This document shows, piece by piece, positions 1 through 9,736 of a stretch of DNA of 64,000 nt. The notes beneath the pieces were generated by a model. It saw only the letters and a program-made list of their open reading frames with translations, was not told where the DNA came from and searched no databases. The stretch's first letter is position 1. Each line of letters opens with the position of its first letter. This stretch comes from an uncultured Coriobacteriaceae bacterium. GTDB lineage: Bacteria; Actinomycetota; Coriobacteriia; Coriobacteriales; Eggerthellaceae. Location of the stretch: the NCBI GenBank assembly GCA_900550055.1, contig URQU01000006.1, forward strand, positions 6,986 through 70,985, read 5' to 3'. Both the position numbers and the translations under genes were made by a program.

Positions 1-17
1 AGAAAGCGAGCGCGCCT

Positions 18-1373
18 ATGTCTTTGGCACCATCGGATCACACCAAGCAACCTGATAACCGCACCACCATGGAACTGGGCGCCGTGCTGCCCATGACCGC
101 CGAGGTGCGCGATGACCACCTGTTCGTCGGCGGCGTCGACATGGTGGAGCTTGCCCATAAGGAAGGCACCGCGCTCTATGTCATGGACGAGGCCGACATG
201 CGCAACCGCATGGAAACCTACCTCAAGGCGTTCCGTAGCCGCTATGAGAACTCCGACGTGATCTTCGCCTCCAAGGCGTTCCTTAATAAGGAAACCGCAC
301 GCATCGTCGCGCAGGAGGGCCTGTGCCTGGATGTTTCCGGCGGCGGCGAGCTGTGGTGCGCGCAGCAGGCGGGCTTCCCCATGGAGCGCGTGTTCGTGCA
401 TGGCAACAATAAAACGCCTCAGGAGCTGCGCGAGGCCATTTCGGCGGGCGTGGGCCGCATCGTGGTGGACAGCCGCATCGAGCTGGGCCGCATCAGCAAG
501 ATCGCCGGCGAGCTGGGCGTCACGCAAGACGTCTACATGCGCGTCACCCCCGGCGTCGAGGCCGACACGCACGAGTACATCCGCACGGGTTGCGAGGACA
601 GCAAGTTCGGCTTTACCATGCTCAACGACTTCGCCTTCAAGTGCGTCAAGGACGCGCTCGAGGCCCCGAACGTGCGCCTGGCGGGCTTCCACTGCCACAT
701 CGGCTCGCAGATCTTCGCGCTGCACTCCTTCGCCGAGGCTGTGCAGGTCATGGTCGAGTTCATCGCCCGCGTGAAGGAGGCCTACGGCTACGAGGTCGAG
801 GAGCTCGACATGGGCGGCGGCCTGGGCATCGCCTACAAGGCCGATGACAAGCCCTCCACCATCGACGAGTTCGCCGAATGCACCGTCAACGCGGTTCGCG
901 AGAACTGCGAGCGCCTGGGCGTGAAGCTGCCGCGTCTGGCCGTCGAGCCCGGCCGCAGCCTGGTGGCAACCCCGGGTCTTACCTTGTACACCGTCGGCAT
1001 CCTGAAAACGTTGCCCGGCATCCGCAAGTACGTGGCCATCGACGGCGGCATGTCCGACAACATCCGCACGGCGCTCTACCATGCCGATTACGAGCCCACC
1101 ATCGCGAACAAGGCCGGCCAGCCCCGCACCGAGATCGTCACGCTGTGCGGCAAGCATTGCGAAAGCGGCGACGCGGTGGTCATCGATATGCCGCTGCAGA
1201 CGCCCGACCTGGGCGACGTCATCGCGGTGTTCGGCACCGGCGCGTACTGCTACACCATGGCCAGCAACTACAACGGCCAGCCGCGCCCCGGCATCGTGTT
1301 CGTGAAGGACGGCCAGGCCCGCGTGGTAACCCGCCGCGAAACCTACGCCGACCTGTATCACCGCGACATCTAG
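18..1373 (+). CDS. lysA: Diaminopimelate decarboxylase
   Basis: PLP enzyme of the alanine-racemase-like fold III that decarboxylates meso-diaminopimelate to L-lysine, the last step of lysine synthesis, in the cytoplasm. The PLP lysine lies in VIFASKAFLN (residue 86), followed by HCHIGSQI, GGGLGIAY, EPGRSLV and the C-terminal CGKHCESGD segment that supplies the active-site cysteine. At 451 residues it is slightly long; an in-frame ATG at 69 (codon 18) gives a more typical N terminus and may be the true start. The window edge at 1 prevents judging the upstream region. The next gene, hom, is another aspartate-family gene on the same strand 255 bp on. Function is secure and the start is uncertain. 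Confidence 0.95.
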   Translation: MSLAPSDHTKQPDNRTTMELGAVLPMTAEVRDDHLFVGGVDMVELAHKEGTALYVMDEADMRNRMETYLKAFRSRYENSDVIFASKAFLNKETARIVAQEGLCLDVSGGGELWCAQQAGFPMERVFVHGNNKTPQELREAISAGVGRIVVDSRIELGRISKIAGELGVTQDVYMRVTPGVEADTHEYIRTGCEDSKFGFTMLNDFAFKCVKDALEAPNVRLAGFHCHIGSQIFALHSFAEAVQVMVEFIARVKEAYGYEVEELDMGGGLGIAYKADDKPSTIDEFAECTVNAVRENCERLGVKLPRLAVEPGRSLVATPGLTLYTVGILKTLPGIRKYVAIDGGMSDNIRTALYHADYEPTIANKAGQPRTEIVTLCGKHCESGDAVVIDMPLQTPDLGDVIAVFGTGAYCYTMASNYNGQPRPGIVFVKDGQARVVTRRETYADLYHRDI

Positions 1374-1628
1374 CCGCATCCGGGCGGTCGGGCTGGCGCG
1401 GCGCTGCGGCTCACCCCAGCGTCCCGCGAACCTGGCCGCCCGCCGCATATTCCGCGCTTTCGCGGGTTTTGCGGGCTTGGCGGCAACCTTCACCGGTTCC
1501 TTCGAGCCTGTGGGCGGCGTCGGCGCGCGGCGTCGACGTTCCTGCGGTATCCTCAGGTTCGTAACAGAACCATCCATAACCCGCCCAGCGCTTCGGGCAC
1601 AGCTTTTCAACCTTTCGAAGGGGGAGAC

Positions 1629-2912
1629 ATGACCATCAAACTTGGACTCGTGGGAACGGGCACCGTCGGCGGCGGCTGCTTGGACATCCTGCGCAACCAT
1701 CGCGAGGATTTCAAGCGCCACCTGGGCGTCGACATGGAAGTGGTGCGCGTGTGCTCGCGCAATCCCGAGCAGGCAGAGGCGCGCGGCGTTCTGCACCTGT
1801 TCACCGAGGACTTCAACGACATCATCAACGACCCCGAGATCGATATCGTCATCGAGCTGATCGGCGGCACCACCGCTGCGCGCGATGTGGTGCTCGGCGC
1901 CCTGCGCGCGGGCAAGAACGTGGTCACCGCCAACAAGGCGCTCATGGCAACCTTCGGCGACGAGGTCATGGACCTTGCCCGCGAAAAGAACCTGGAAGTG
2001 GGCTTCGAGGCCAGCGTCGGCGGCGGCATCCCCATCATCCAGCCGCTGAAGCATTCCCTCATCAGCAACGAGATCACCTCCGTCATGGGCATCGTGAACG
2101 GCACCACCAACTACATGCTCACGCGCATGGTCGACGACGGCCTGTCCTACGAGGATGCGCTGGCCGAGGCTCAGGCGAAGGGCTTCGCCGAGGCCGACCC
2201 CACCGCCGACGTGGACGGCTTCGACGCCGCCGCGAAGATCGCCATCCTGGCGTCCATCGCCTTCAACAGCCGCGTGAAGCTCAACGACGTCTACACCGAG
2301 GGCATCCGCAACATCACGCAGCTTGACATGGACACCGCCGACGACATGGGCTACGTCATCAAGCTGCTGGCGCTGGCGCATCGCACGCCTGAGGGCATCG
2401 ATGTGCGCGTGCATCCCACCATGTTGCCGAAGGCCCATCAGATGGCCCAGGTCAACGGCGTGTTCAACGCAATCTACGTCACGGGCGACGCCGTGGGCGA
2501 GACCATGTTCTTCGGCGAGGGCGCCGGCGCGGGCCCTGCCGCCGCGGCGGTCATGGGCGACGTGCTGGAGGTTGCGCGCCATATGACGCTCGGCATCCCG
2601 CCGGTGGTCGGCTGCACCTGCACCGACAACCTGCCCATCGTGTCCATGGAGAAGCTCAGCACGAAATACTACATCCGCTTCTCCGTTGCGGACCGTTCCG
2701 GCGTGCTTGCTGCCATGGCCGGCGTGTTCGCCAAGCACGGCGTCAGCGTGCGCAGCGTGGTGCAGCGCGGCAGTGCCCAGCATGAGACGGTGAACCTCAG
2801 CTACGTCACGCACACCGCCAGCGAGGCGAGCGTGCGCCGCGTGCTCGAGGAGATCGGCGGGCTCGAGGACGTCCTGCGCGCCGAGCCCAGCGTCATCCGC
2901 GTTGAGGACTAG
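1629..2912 (+). CDS. hom: Homoserine dehydrogenase
   Basis: Reduces aspartate semialdehyde to homoserine with NAD(P)H, the branch point toward threonine and methionine. The N-terminal Rossmann motif GLVGTGTVGGG is at residues 5-15. The catalytic domain carries NGTTNYMLTRM and the substrate segment AEADPTADVDGFDAA. A C-terminal ACT domain (about residues 345-427, YYIRFSVADRSGVLA) suggests threonine feedback inhibition, as known for the long form of the family. The start is fixed by the Shine-Dalgarno GAAGGGGGA 3 bases before ATG. It follows lysA; its substrate is made by lysC and asd at 48-50.7 kb, so the pathway is split within the window. A probable terminator follows directly. Confidence 0.96.
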   Translation: MTIKLGLVGTGTVGGGCLDILRNHREDFKRHLGVDMEVVRVCSRNPEQAEARGVLHLFTEDFNDIINDPEIDIVIELIGGTTAARDVVLGALRAGKNVVTANKALMATFGDEVMDLAREKNLEVGFEASVGGGIPIIQPLKHSLISNEITSVMGIVNGTTNYMLTRMVDDGLSYEDALAEAQAKGFAEADPTADVDGFDAAAKIAILASIAFNSRVKLNDVYTEGIRNITQLDMDTADDMGYVIKLLALAHRTPEGIDVRVHPTMLPKAHQMAQVNGVFNAIYVTGDAVGETMFFGEGAGAGPAAAAVMGDVLEVARHMTLGIPPVVGCTCTDNLPIVSMEKLSTKYYIRFSVADRSGVLAAMAGVFAKHGVSVRSVVQRGSAQHETVNLSYVTHTASEASVRRVLEEIGGLEDVLRAEPSVIRVED

Positions 2913-2915
2913 CGC

Positions 2916-2949
2916 GGCCCCGGCTGCTTCTGGGTGGCCGGGCCCGTTT
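2916..2949 (+). terminator. Possible hom terminator
   Basis: A GC-rich hairpin with arms GGCCCCGGC and GCCGGGCCC (one mismatch) and a 12-base loop starts 3 bases after the hom stop codon and is followed by a short GTTTG tail. The T tract is weak, so termination efficiency is uncertain. Confidence 0.45.
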
Positions 2950-3183
2950 GCGATTGGCGGCTTGCGGCGTCCCGTTTCGCCTTTTGCCTGCAGGGGCTTG
3001 GCCTAACGGGCAACGCCCGCTTGGCACAAGACGGGCTTGGACGCCGGCCGTGCTTATGCCGACCGCCGGCCCGCGAGTCGACGGTTGGCGTAATCAAAGA
3101 GAATTTGCTACTTTATTCAGAAGCCGGTTTGACGGGGCAAAGGGATCGTTTCCCCGCCCCGTTTCTTTACGAAAGGGGATTTC

Positions 3184-3867
3184 ATGGAGCAGTACAAGGA
3201 AGAGTTCATCCACTTCATGGTGGAAAGCCATGTTTTGAAGTTCGGCAGCTTCACGCTGAAGAGCGGCCGCCAGTCCCCGTTCTTCATGAACGCCGGCGCG
3301 TACGTTACGGGCGAGCAGCTGCATCGTCTGGGCAAGTACTACGCCCAGGCCATCCATGATAACTTCGGCCTGGACTTCGACGTGGTGTTCGGCCCGGCCT
3401 ACAAGGGCATCCCGCTGGCCGTGGTCACCGCCATCGCGCTGCAGGAGCTCTATGGCAAGGAAGTGCGCTACTGCTGCAACCGCAAGGAGGTCAAGGACCA
3501 CGGTGCCGACAAGGGCAACCTGCTGGGCGCCGACCTGCACGATGGCGATCGCGTTATCATGGTCGAGGACGTCACCACCTCCGGCAAGTCCATCGACGAG
3601 ACGTACCCCATCCTCAAGGGCGCGGCCGATGTGGAGGTGAAGGGCCTGATCGTTAGCCTGAACCGCATGGAGGTCGGTAAGGGCGGCGTGGTCACTGCTC
3701 AAAAAGAGGTGCAGGAGAAGTACGGCTTCCCCGTGGCATCCATCGTCAGCATGGCCGAGGTCGTCGAGTGCCTGTACAACAAGGAGGTCGAGGGCGAGGT
3801 CGTCATCAACGACGACATCAAGGCCGCCATCGACGGGTACTACGAGCAGTACGGCGCCAAGGAATAA
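3184..3867 (+). CDS. pyrE: Orotate phosphoribosyltransferase
   Basis: Transfers the phosphoribosyl group of PRPP to orotate to make OMP in de novo pyrimidine synthesis. The PRPP-binding motif of the type I PRTase fold, VIMVEDVTTSGKS, lies at residues 124-136, with the hood sequence KSGRQSPFFMNAGAY near residues 26-40 and the catalytic loop lysines around RKEVKDHG. The 227-residue length matches the longer PyrE subgroup. GAAAGGGGA lies 5 bases upstream of the ATG. No other pyr gene is adjacent, and a strong terminator follows, so it appears to be transcribed alone. Confidence 0.95.
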   Translation: MEQYKEEFIHFMVESHVLKFGSFTLKSGRQSPFFMNAGAYVTGEQLHRLGKYYAQAIHDNFGLDFDVVFGPAYKGIPLAVVTAIALQELYGKEVRYCCNRKEVKDHGADKGNLLGADLHDGDRVIMVEDVTTSGKSIDETYPILKGAADVEVKGLIVSLNRMEVGKGGVVTAQKEVQEKYGFPVASIVSMAEVVECLYNKEVEGEVVINDDIKAAIDGYYEQYGAKE

Positions 3868-3912
3868 GCAACGCATGCCCGACTGCTTCGGGTATATCGA
3901 ATAACGAAGCCT

Positions 3913-3953
3913 AGCGGCGCCGAACGGCCTCAGGTCGTTCGGCGCCGCTGCTG
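3913..3953 (+). terminator. pyrE terminator
   Basis: A perfect 14-bp stem (AGCGGCGCCGAACG with CGTTCGGCGCCGCT) with a 9-base loop, followed by GCTGTTTT. It lies 45 bases after the pyrE stop codon and closes that transcript before the riboswitch region. Confidence 0.8.
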
Positions 3954-4202
3954 TTTTCGGGGATGAGGTAGGCGCCTTCCGCGTGCGGGGCCATGCGGCG
4001 AGAGCGGCGGTTGATGCTTGCGCAATCGCATCGGCATCATCTACCGCTCATCTTGCAATTCCCCATCAGTCACGTTGCAGACGGGCGCGGGAGGTGTGGA
4101 GGTTTCGTCGCTACCTGTTCGGGAAACTTGTTGTGCACGGTGAACAGCGTCTTGACGTGGGAAGCTGCAATTCATAGAATTCCGCTTCAGTTATATAGAT
4201 GA

Positions 4203-4420
4203 TCAGGGTGCAGTGCGCACGTGCGCAAATGCAAGGGAATCGGGTGAAAATCCCGGGCAAGGCGGTTGCTGTGTTTCGTTCGCTTGACGGACGATCAGCC
4301 AGAATGCTTGCCTGCATCCTTCCTGTGGTAAACAGGGGCGAATCGCCGTGCTGCTGTGCTCCGGCAGGCGATACGTGATGGGGTGCGTGCCGAAGGCGCG
4401 TTGCCGCTTGCTGCCTGATT
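4203..4420 (+). promoter_or_regulatory. Cobalamin (B12) riboswitch
   Basis: The sequence carries the conserved core of cobalamin aptamers. AAGGGAATCGGGTGAAAATC starts near 4232 and continues into CCGGGCAAGGCGG and GCTGTG. The B12-box equivalent AGCCAGAATGCTTGCCTG lies around 4298-4315. A 3' stem-loop region that could form the pseudoknot partner follows to about 4400. An intrinsic terminator lies immediately downstream at 4422-4451, so the expected mechanism is transcription termination when B12 is bound. The only gene downstream is the surface protein at 4627. The outer boundaries are estimates. Confidence 0.85.
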
Positions 4421-4421
4421 T

Positions 4422-4451
4422 GCCGTTCCGCCTGCGCGGGACGGCTTTTTT
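4422..4451 (+). terminator. Riboswitch expression-platform terminator
   Basis: A perfect 10-bp stem (GCCGTTCCGC with GCGGGACGGC) with a 4-base loop and a run of six T. It sits between the B12 aptamer and the surface-protein gene with no coding sequence before it, so it is an attenuator and not the end of a gene. Confidence 0.85.
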
Positions 4452-4626
4452 GCATGTTCGGGCCAAGACGTCGGGATGATGCCGGCGTCTTGGCTTCGTG
4501 CGGCTGGGCTGCCTGCTGGCGAACGCGTCGTCGACAGCCTTCGTCTTTTGCGCTTCGTCCCGGTTTCCCGCGTTCATCTTGGCGAAAGGCGCCGGCGCGG
4601 TCCGGCGGGGAAACGAAAGGGACGAA

Positions 4627-7600
4627 ATGCCGAAACGAAACGAAACGCCGCGTGCGGGCGGACGCCTGCTGCGCGCGACCATGGCGGGCGTTCTGGCGCT
4701 GTCGCTCATGGGGACGCCAGCGTTCGCCGCGAACACGGGGTCGGATGCCCCGGCGGCGTACGCCGCTGAGGGGACGGTGCACGCGGTTGCCGCGGCATCT
4801 GATCTGCCGGATTCCATTTCCGCAGGCGAGGCGTATCAGCTGACGGCCGATATAGCGCTTGCCGATGGCCAGCAGCTTTCGGAGGTCGCCGGTGTGCTGG
4901 ACGGCTGCGGCCACACGATCACGCTGGCGGGCAAGCCTCTGGCGCAAAGCGTGAGCGGCACGGTGCAGAACCTGGGGGTGACGTCCTCGAGCGTCATCGA
5001 AAGCTCGGACAACCTGGGCAGCATCGCCGTAACGCTCAGCGGCACCGTGCGCATGTGCTGGTCGACGGCAAGCCTGAAGCTGTCCGGATGGGAAGGCGAG
5101 GTCGGTGGCCTGGTCGGGGAGCTGGCGGGCGGTACCGTGTCGAACTGCTATTTCGCCGGCTCGATCGACTCGATGATGTCGGGCGGCCTGGTGGGCACCG
5201 GCAACAAAGGCGCGGTGCGCAACTGCCTGTTCGCCGCCGGCGATAGCGCCGTGTCGATGGGGTACGGCTCCCTTGTCAACGATAACTGTAAGAAGGTCTC
5301 GTCGGCCAACCTTGCAAGCGCCGATTCGCTCGAGGTCCTGTCCACCGATGCACCCGATACCGGCTATGTGTGGGCGTCGAACGGCGCATTCCCGCAGCTG
5401 CAGGAAGCAAGCGCGCCGGTGGTCGTGGACAAAAGCGCGCTTGATGCAGCCGTATCCGCCGCCGAGCAGCTGTCCGAGTCCGACTACGAGGCGGATGGCT
5501 GGCAGGCGTTCGTTGATGCGCTTTCCGCTGCCAAGCAGGTGAGCGGCAACGAAGACGCCACGCAGCAGCAGGTCAACGATGCGGTGAAAGCCTTGACCGG
5601 CGCGCAGTCCGCGCTGGCGAAGAAGAAGCCCACCGCCCCGACCGAGGTGCCCTCGGCGGCCAAGCATATCAAAAGCCAAGATGACTTCATGTCTATGAAC
5701 GTGAAGGACGAGTCGGCCTATTATGTGCTGGACAACGACATCGTCATCGATGACGAGTTCTTCTTCGGGCCCTCCGGCGCGCTCGCCTGCACCTTTGACG
5801 GACAGGGCCACAGCGTGACGTTCGCCAACGGCGGCGGCGTGCGCAGCCTGTTCGACGGCGTTGCGGCAACGGGCGTCGTGCAGAACGTCAGCTTCGCCGG
5901 CCAGCTTAAGCAGGCGGCGGACGGCCGTTCGTTCGGCCCGCTTGGCAATGGCGTTGCGGGCGCCGTGATCAACTGCTCCACGTCCGTATCCGGCAAGGGC
6001 GCCGTCGGCTTTGCCCGCACGCTTGCCGGCGGCGTGGTGTCGAACTGCTACTCCACGGCTGAGGCAAGCGGCGGGGCGCTGTTCGCGTCCTATAACGCGG
6101 GCAGGCTGGTGAACACGTATTGGTCGAGCTATCAGGCGCAGCCTGCGCAGTTCCCGGCCGATGTGCTTTCCAACTCGTTCGCCCTCGATCCGAAAGACAT
6201 GCGCAGCGCCGCCTTCACGGAGCTGTTGAACGCCAACCGCGGCTCGAACGGCGTCGTGTGGGCGCAGGCGGCGGACGGCTACCCGTACTTCGGGGCCGAT
6301 GCGGGCTATGTCGAGCCGGATGACGTCGTTTCTGACGACGTGTACCCGGTGACGTTTACCGCCAACGATGGGACTGCGTGCGCGATCGGCGACAACCATG
6401 TGCTGGAGGTTTCGCCCGACGACGTCGCCGCCGATAGGCTCATCGGCGTGCTTTCCCTTTCCGGCGTGCCCGAGGGCAGTTCGGTGACGTGGTCCACAGG
6501 CGATGCGAACCGCAACAACATCGCCGTGAACGAGACGACGGGCCAGCTGTACGTCTACGATAACGCGGCGGGAACGGTGACGGCCACCGAGACCGCGGCC
6601 GACGGGACGCAGCGCACGGTGGCGACGGTCAAGGTGCAGGCGAAGGCCCAGCCCATCGACGATTTCCAGATCTGGTACGACGGCGCCGACGTGACGGGCG
6701 GCTCCATCACGGTGGCGGGCTCCGAAGTGCGCAACCTCGAGGTGCGCGTGCATTACGTCGGTTCCCCTGAGGGCAGCTACGTGCCCGCGTCCTTCACGCG
6801 GTTCTCGTTCGAGGGCAGCAGCGCCGACGTGCTGTACAGCAACGAATACTCCGCCTGCTTCTACTTCAAGAAGCAGGGCGATGCCACGATCTCGGTGACG
6901 TCGCGCAACAACCCCGATTTGGGCGCGAAGACGGTTTCCGTAACGTCTACCAACGTTGCGGCAACCGGCGTTTCGCTGGGCTATGCCGAGGACGGCCAGC
7001 CCATCGTGCTGCAAGGACGCAACCCCTTGAGCGATGGGGCGAAGGCGTTTCTGACCGACAAGGCCAGCCCCCATGTGACGCCCGATAACGCGACGAACCG
7101 CGATAACTTCACGGTGACCAGCAGCAATCCGGCGGTCGCGGCCTACACTGCCGCCGGCGACATCGGTTTCACGCCGTATGCTGCAGGCACGACCATGTTC
7201 ACGGTGACGCTGCCCGACGTGGACGCTGAAACGGGCAAGGCTATCAGCGATTCGCGCGAGGTTTCGTACGAATATGCGAACCCGCTGGTCAGCGTGACGG
7301 CTCCGGATTCGGTCACGGTGAAGGCGGGCGAGCGTGCGGCGCTCGGCCTTTCGTTCGCCGGCAAGAACGACGAGCAGGGTTGGAGCATCACCGAGCCCGG
7401 CATGACCTGGTCGTATAGCGAAGATGGCGTCATCAGCATCGATCGCGACGTCGCAGGCGAGTGGAAGCATGCGGAAGGCGCTCCCGATGACGGGCTGTAC
7501 CTTGCAAGCTCCGAGTACGCGATCACCGCGCTCAAGCCCGGCACCGTCACGGTCACGGGCACGCCCATTGACACGACTGCAGGCGCCAAGCCGGTGACGT

Positions 7601-8661
7601 TCATCGTTACCGTGGATGGTATCGCGCCGGCGCCCGCCGACGTGGCAAAGCTTGTGGACGAGGGCATCGAGTCGGCGGCGTCGTTCCTTGACGCGAACCG
7701 TTCGGCTACGGCCTTCGTGTACGGTGACGAATGGGAGTTGTACACGTTCGCGTGCGCTGGGCGCGGCATCGAACCCGCGATGATCGAGCGCTACCTGGCG
7801 TCGGTCAAGGCGAACGCGGATGTGTGGTCGGCGTCGCTGACCGATACGGAGCGCGTCATGCTGGCCATGGCGGCGCTCGGTAAGGACGTGACCGATGTTG
7901 CGGGCAAGAACCTTGTCGAGCTGGTTCGCGATGGTTCGAGCACCGCGGAGATGTCCAACGAGATCGCCTACGCGCTCCTGGCGCTCGACAAGGCGAGCGC
8001 CAGGGTGTCTGGGGGCGGCTCCTCCGACAGGGATGCGCTAGTAGCGAAGCTGCTGACGTTCCAGAACGAGGACGGTGGCTTCGGGCTGACGACCGGCTCC
8101 GGTAGCGGAGTGGACATGACGGCGATCGCGCTGCAGGCGCTTGCGCCGCATGCAGACGCCAATGCCGACGCGGTGTCGGCGGCGTTGGGCTTCCTGCGCA
8201 CGAAGATGACCTCCGGCACGTGCGACTTCGGCTCTGCGGAGTCCGACGCGCAGGTGCTGTTGGCGCTGACGGCGCTGGGCAAGGACCCGCTGAACACGGT
8301 GAACGGCTTCGCCAACAGCGTATCCAACCTGATCACCGCCATCATGGCCTACAATGTCGAGCCCATGGGCTTCGCGCATGTGAAGGGCCAGGAGGCAAGT
8401 GCGATGCCCTCCATCCAGGTGCTGCAGGCGCTTTCGTCTTACAAGCAGCATGACTGGAGCAGCGACGTGAAGCCGGGCAAGCAGGTTTCCGGGCGTGACC
8501 CGCAGCTGCCCCTCGCGCCTGTCAGGGACGGCAACGGCAACAAGGGTTCCTTGGTCGCCACGGGCGACTCCGCTCTTGCCGTGAACGTGCTGCTCTGCAT
8601 CGCCGGCCTGGCGGTCGCCACTGCCGCCGGCGCCGCCCGCCGCATGCGCACCCGCCGATAG
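4627..8661 (+). CDS. B12-riboswitch-controlled cell-surface protein with alpha/alpha toroid
   Basis: A 1344-residue exported protein. A signal peptide (about 1-34, ending in GTPAFA) is followed by GLUG-like repeats with the GGTVSNCYF pattern (about 130-215). Next come a FIVAR-like helical module (about 268-333), more GLUG-like sequence (about 425-495) and several Ig-like segments (about 570-1000). The C-terminal region (about 1005-1278) has the toroid repeats of prenyltransferase/intrinsic-factor-type domains (NEDGGFGL, DMTAIALQALAP, DAQVLLALTALG). It ends in a sortase-like LVATG at 1309-1313, a membrane segment and RRMRTRR. The start at 4627 has the GAAAGG ribosome site; an upstream in-frame ATG at 4498 does not. 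B12 capture is inferred from the riboswitch together with the toroid, which is the fold of human intrinsic factor and transcobalamin. No cobalamin-binding residue was verified. Confidence 0.85.
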   Translation: MPKRNETPRAGGRLLRATMAGVLALSLMGTPAFAANTGSDAPAAYAAEGTVHAVAAASDLPDSISAGEAYQLTADIALADGQQLSEVAGVLDGCGHTITLAGKPLAQSVSGTVQNLGVTSSSVIESSDNLGSIAVTLSGTVRMCWSTASLKLSGWEGEVGGLVGELAGGTVSNCYFAGSIDSMMSGGLVGTGNKGAVRNCLFAAGDSAVSMGYGSLVNDNCKKVSSANLASADSLEVLSTDAPDTGYVWASNGAFPQLQEASAPVVVDKSALDAAVSAAEQLSESDYEADGWQAFVDALSAAKQVSGNEDATQQQVNDAVKALTGAQSALAKKKPTAPTEVPSAAKHIKSQDDFMSMNVKDESAYYVLDNDIVIDDEFFFGPSGALACTFDGQGHSVTFANGGGVRSLFDGVAATGVVQNVSFAGQLKQAADGRSFGPLGNGVAGAVINCSTSVSGKGAVGFARTLAGGVVSNCYSTAEASGGALFASYNAGRLVNTYWSSYQAQPAQFPADVLSNSFALDPKDMRSAAFTELLNANRGSNGVVWAQAADGYPYFGADAGYVEPDDVVSDDVYPVTFTANDGTACAIGDNHVLEVSPDDVAADRLIGVLSLSGVPEGSSVTWSTGDANRNNIAVNETTGQLYVYDNAAGTVTATETAADGTQRTVATVKVQAKAQPIDDFQIWYDGADVTGGSITVAGSEVRNLEVRVHYVGSPEGSYVPASFTRFSFEGSSADVLYSNEYSACFYFKKQGDATISVTSRNNPDLGAKTVSVTSTNVAATGVSLGYAEDGQPIVLQGRNPLSDGAKAFLTDKASPHVTPDNATNRDNFTVTSSNPAVAAYTAAGDIGFTPYAAGTTMFTVTLPDVDAETGKAISDSREVSYEYANPLVSVTAPDSVTVKAGERAALGLSFAGKNDEQGWSITEPGMTWSYSEDGVISIDRDVAGEWKHAEGAPDDGLYLASSEYAITALKPGTVTVTGTPIDTTAGAKPVTFIVTVDGIAPAPADVAKLVDEGIESAASFLDANRSATAFVYGDEWELYTFACAGRGIEPAMIERYLASVKANADVWSASLTDTERVMLAMAALGKDVTDVAGKNLVELVRDGSSTAEMSNEIAYALLALDKASARVSGGGSSDRDALVAKLLTFQNEDGGFGLTTGSGSGVDMTAIALQALAPHADANADAVSAALGFLRTKMTSGTCDFGSAESDAQVLLALTALGKDPLNTVNGFANSVSNLITAIMAYNVEPMGFAHVKGQEASAMPSIQVLQALSSYKQHDWSSDVKPGKQVSGRDPQLPLAPVRDGNGNKGSLVATGDSALAVNVLLCIAGLAVATAAGAARRMRTRR

Positions 8662-8727
8662 CGCACTCGGCGATCCGTCTTCTTGCGAGACGGCAAGACC
8701 TCTGCCCTCGCCAGCGCGCAGGGCCCC

Positions 8728-8763
8728 AAGGCCGTCCTCGAATTGCTCGAGGACGGCCTTTCG
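8728..8763 (+). terminator. Terminator after the surface-protein gene
   Basis: A perfect 13-bp stem (AAGGCCGTCCTCG with CGAGGACGGCCTT) around a 7-base spacer, 66 bases after the stop codon. The rest of 8662-8997 holds no recognisable gene or site. Confidence 0.75.
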
Positions 8764-8997
8764 CGTTCAGGTCGGTTTCGGTTTTGGGCTTGGGTTTCTT
8801 GCTGTGCTCGCGTTTCTGGTTTCGCGTATAGCGCTGAGCCGCCTGCTCCTTTGATCGCTTCGGCCGAGAATCTGCTTTCGGGGATGGCCTTTTGCGCCTG
8901 GCGTGGGGCAAGTTCGGGTATTGGTCTGCAGTTCTGGCGGGTGGGCGCGCTTCCTGCTAGGCTTGCGGAGAAGGCAAATGCAAGGGAAGGATGAGTC

Positions 8998-9699
8998 ATG
9001 GATGCAAGCGAAATCGGCGTGGTGTTCGACTGCGATGGTACGTTGCTCGATTCGATGGGCGTGTGGCATGGGCTGCAAAACGAGCTGGCCGAACGCGCGG
9101 GAGGCACGCTGACCGCCGACGACGTGGCGGCGTTGGCCCCCATGAGCATCCCCGAGTGCGGCGCGTTCTTCCACGAGAAGTTCGGCTTGGGCGAAAGCGA
9201 CCGCGATGTGGTCGGCATGATCGACGAGTACATGCTGGACTTCTATCGCCATCGCGCCGAGGCGCGTCCCGGCGCGCTCGAGTTCGTGCAGGGGCTTGCC
9301 CAGGCGGGCGTGCATTTGACGGTGGCGTCCTCAAGCCCCAAGCCGTACCTGATGGCCGGCGTCCAGCGTTGCGGGTTCGCCCCGTATCTTGAGCGCGTGC
9401 TGTCGGTCGAGGACGTGCATTCCACGAAGCGCGAGCCCGATGTGTGGGACCGTGCCTGTGAGATCATGGGGACGTCCAAGCAGCTGACCTGGGGCGTCGA
9501 GGATTCCGCATACGCCATCGGCACGCTTGGCGGCGCCGGCTACCGTACGCTCGCCATATACGACAGCGATGACGCCGGCATGTGGGATGCCCTGCAGGCT
9601 TCCGCGGAGCACGCGATCCGCAGCTTCGAGGACCTCACGGTCGAGGAGTTCCTCGCCTGGAACGAGCAGCCGCTTTTCGTCGGTACGGCGAACAAATAG
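8998..9699 (+). CDS. HAD-superfamily phosphatase (beta-phosphoglucomutase-like)
   Basis: Haloacid-dehalogenase hydrolase of 233 residues. Motif I is FDCDGTLLDSMG with nucleophile Asp11 and Asp13. Motif II is the VASSSPKPY segment, and motif III/IV are STKREPDVW and GVEDSAYAIGT. The inserted helical cap between motifs I and II marks subfamily IA, which includes beta-phosphoglucomutase and phosphoglycolate phosphatase. The substrate cannot be read from sequence. AAGGAT precedes the ATG. The gene is flanked by terminators on both sides, so it is monocistronic. Confidence 0.88.
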   Translation: MDASEIGVVFDCDGTLLDSMGVWHGLQNELAERAGGTLTADDVAALAPMSIPECGAFFHEKFGLGESDRDVVGMIDEYMLDFYRHRAEARPGALEFVQGLAQAGVHLTVASSSPKPYLMAGVQRCGFAPYLERVLSVEDVHSTKREPDVWDRACEIMGTSKQLTWGVEDSAYAIGTLGGAGYRTLAIYDSDDAGMWDALQASAEHAIRSFEDLTVEEFLAWNEQPLFVGTANK

Positions 9700-9736
9700 G
9701 GGCAACGAGGGGGTTGGCGCTCCTCTGATCAAAGCT

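Noticed and set aside
4111..7470. A minus-strand open frame of about 1100 codons opposite the B12-controlled surface protein.
   Set aside because: Composition is typical of antisense shadow frames, and it runs through the riboswitch and terminator on the other strand.
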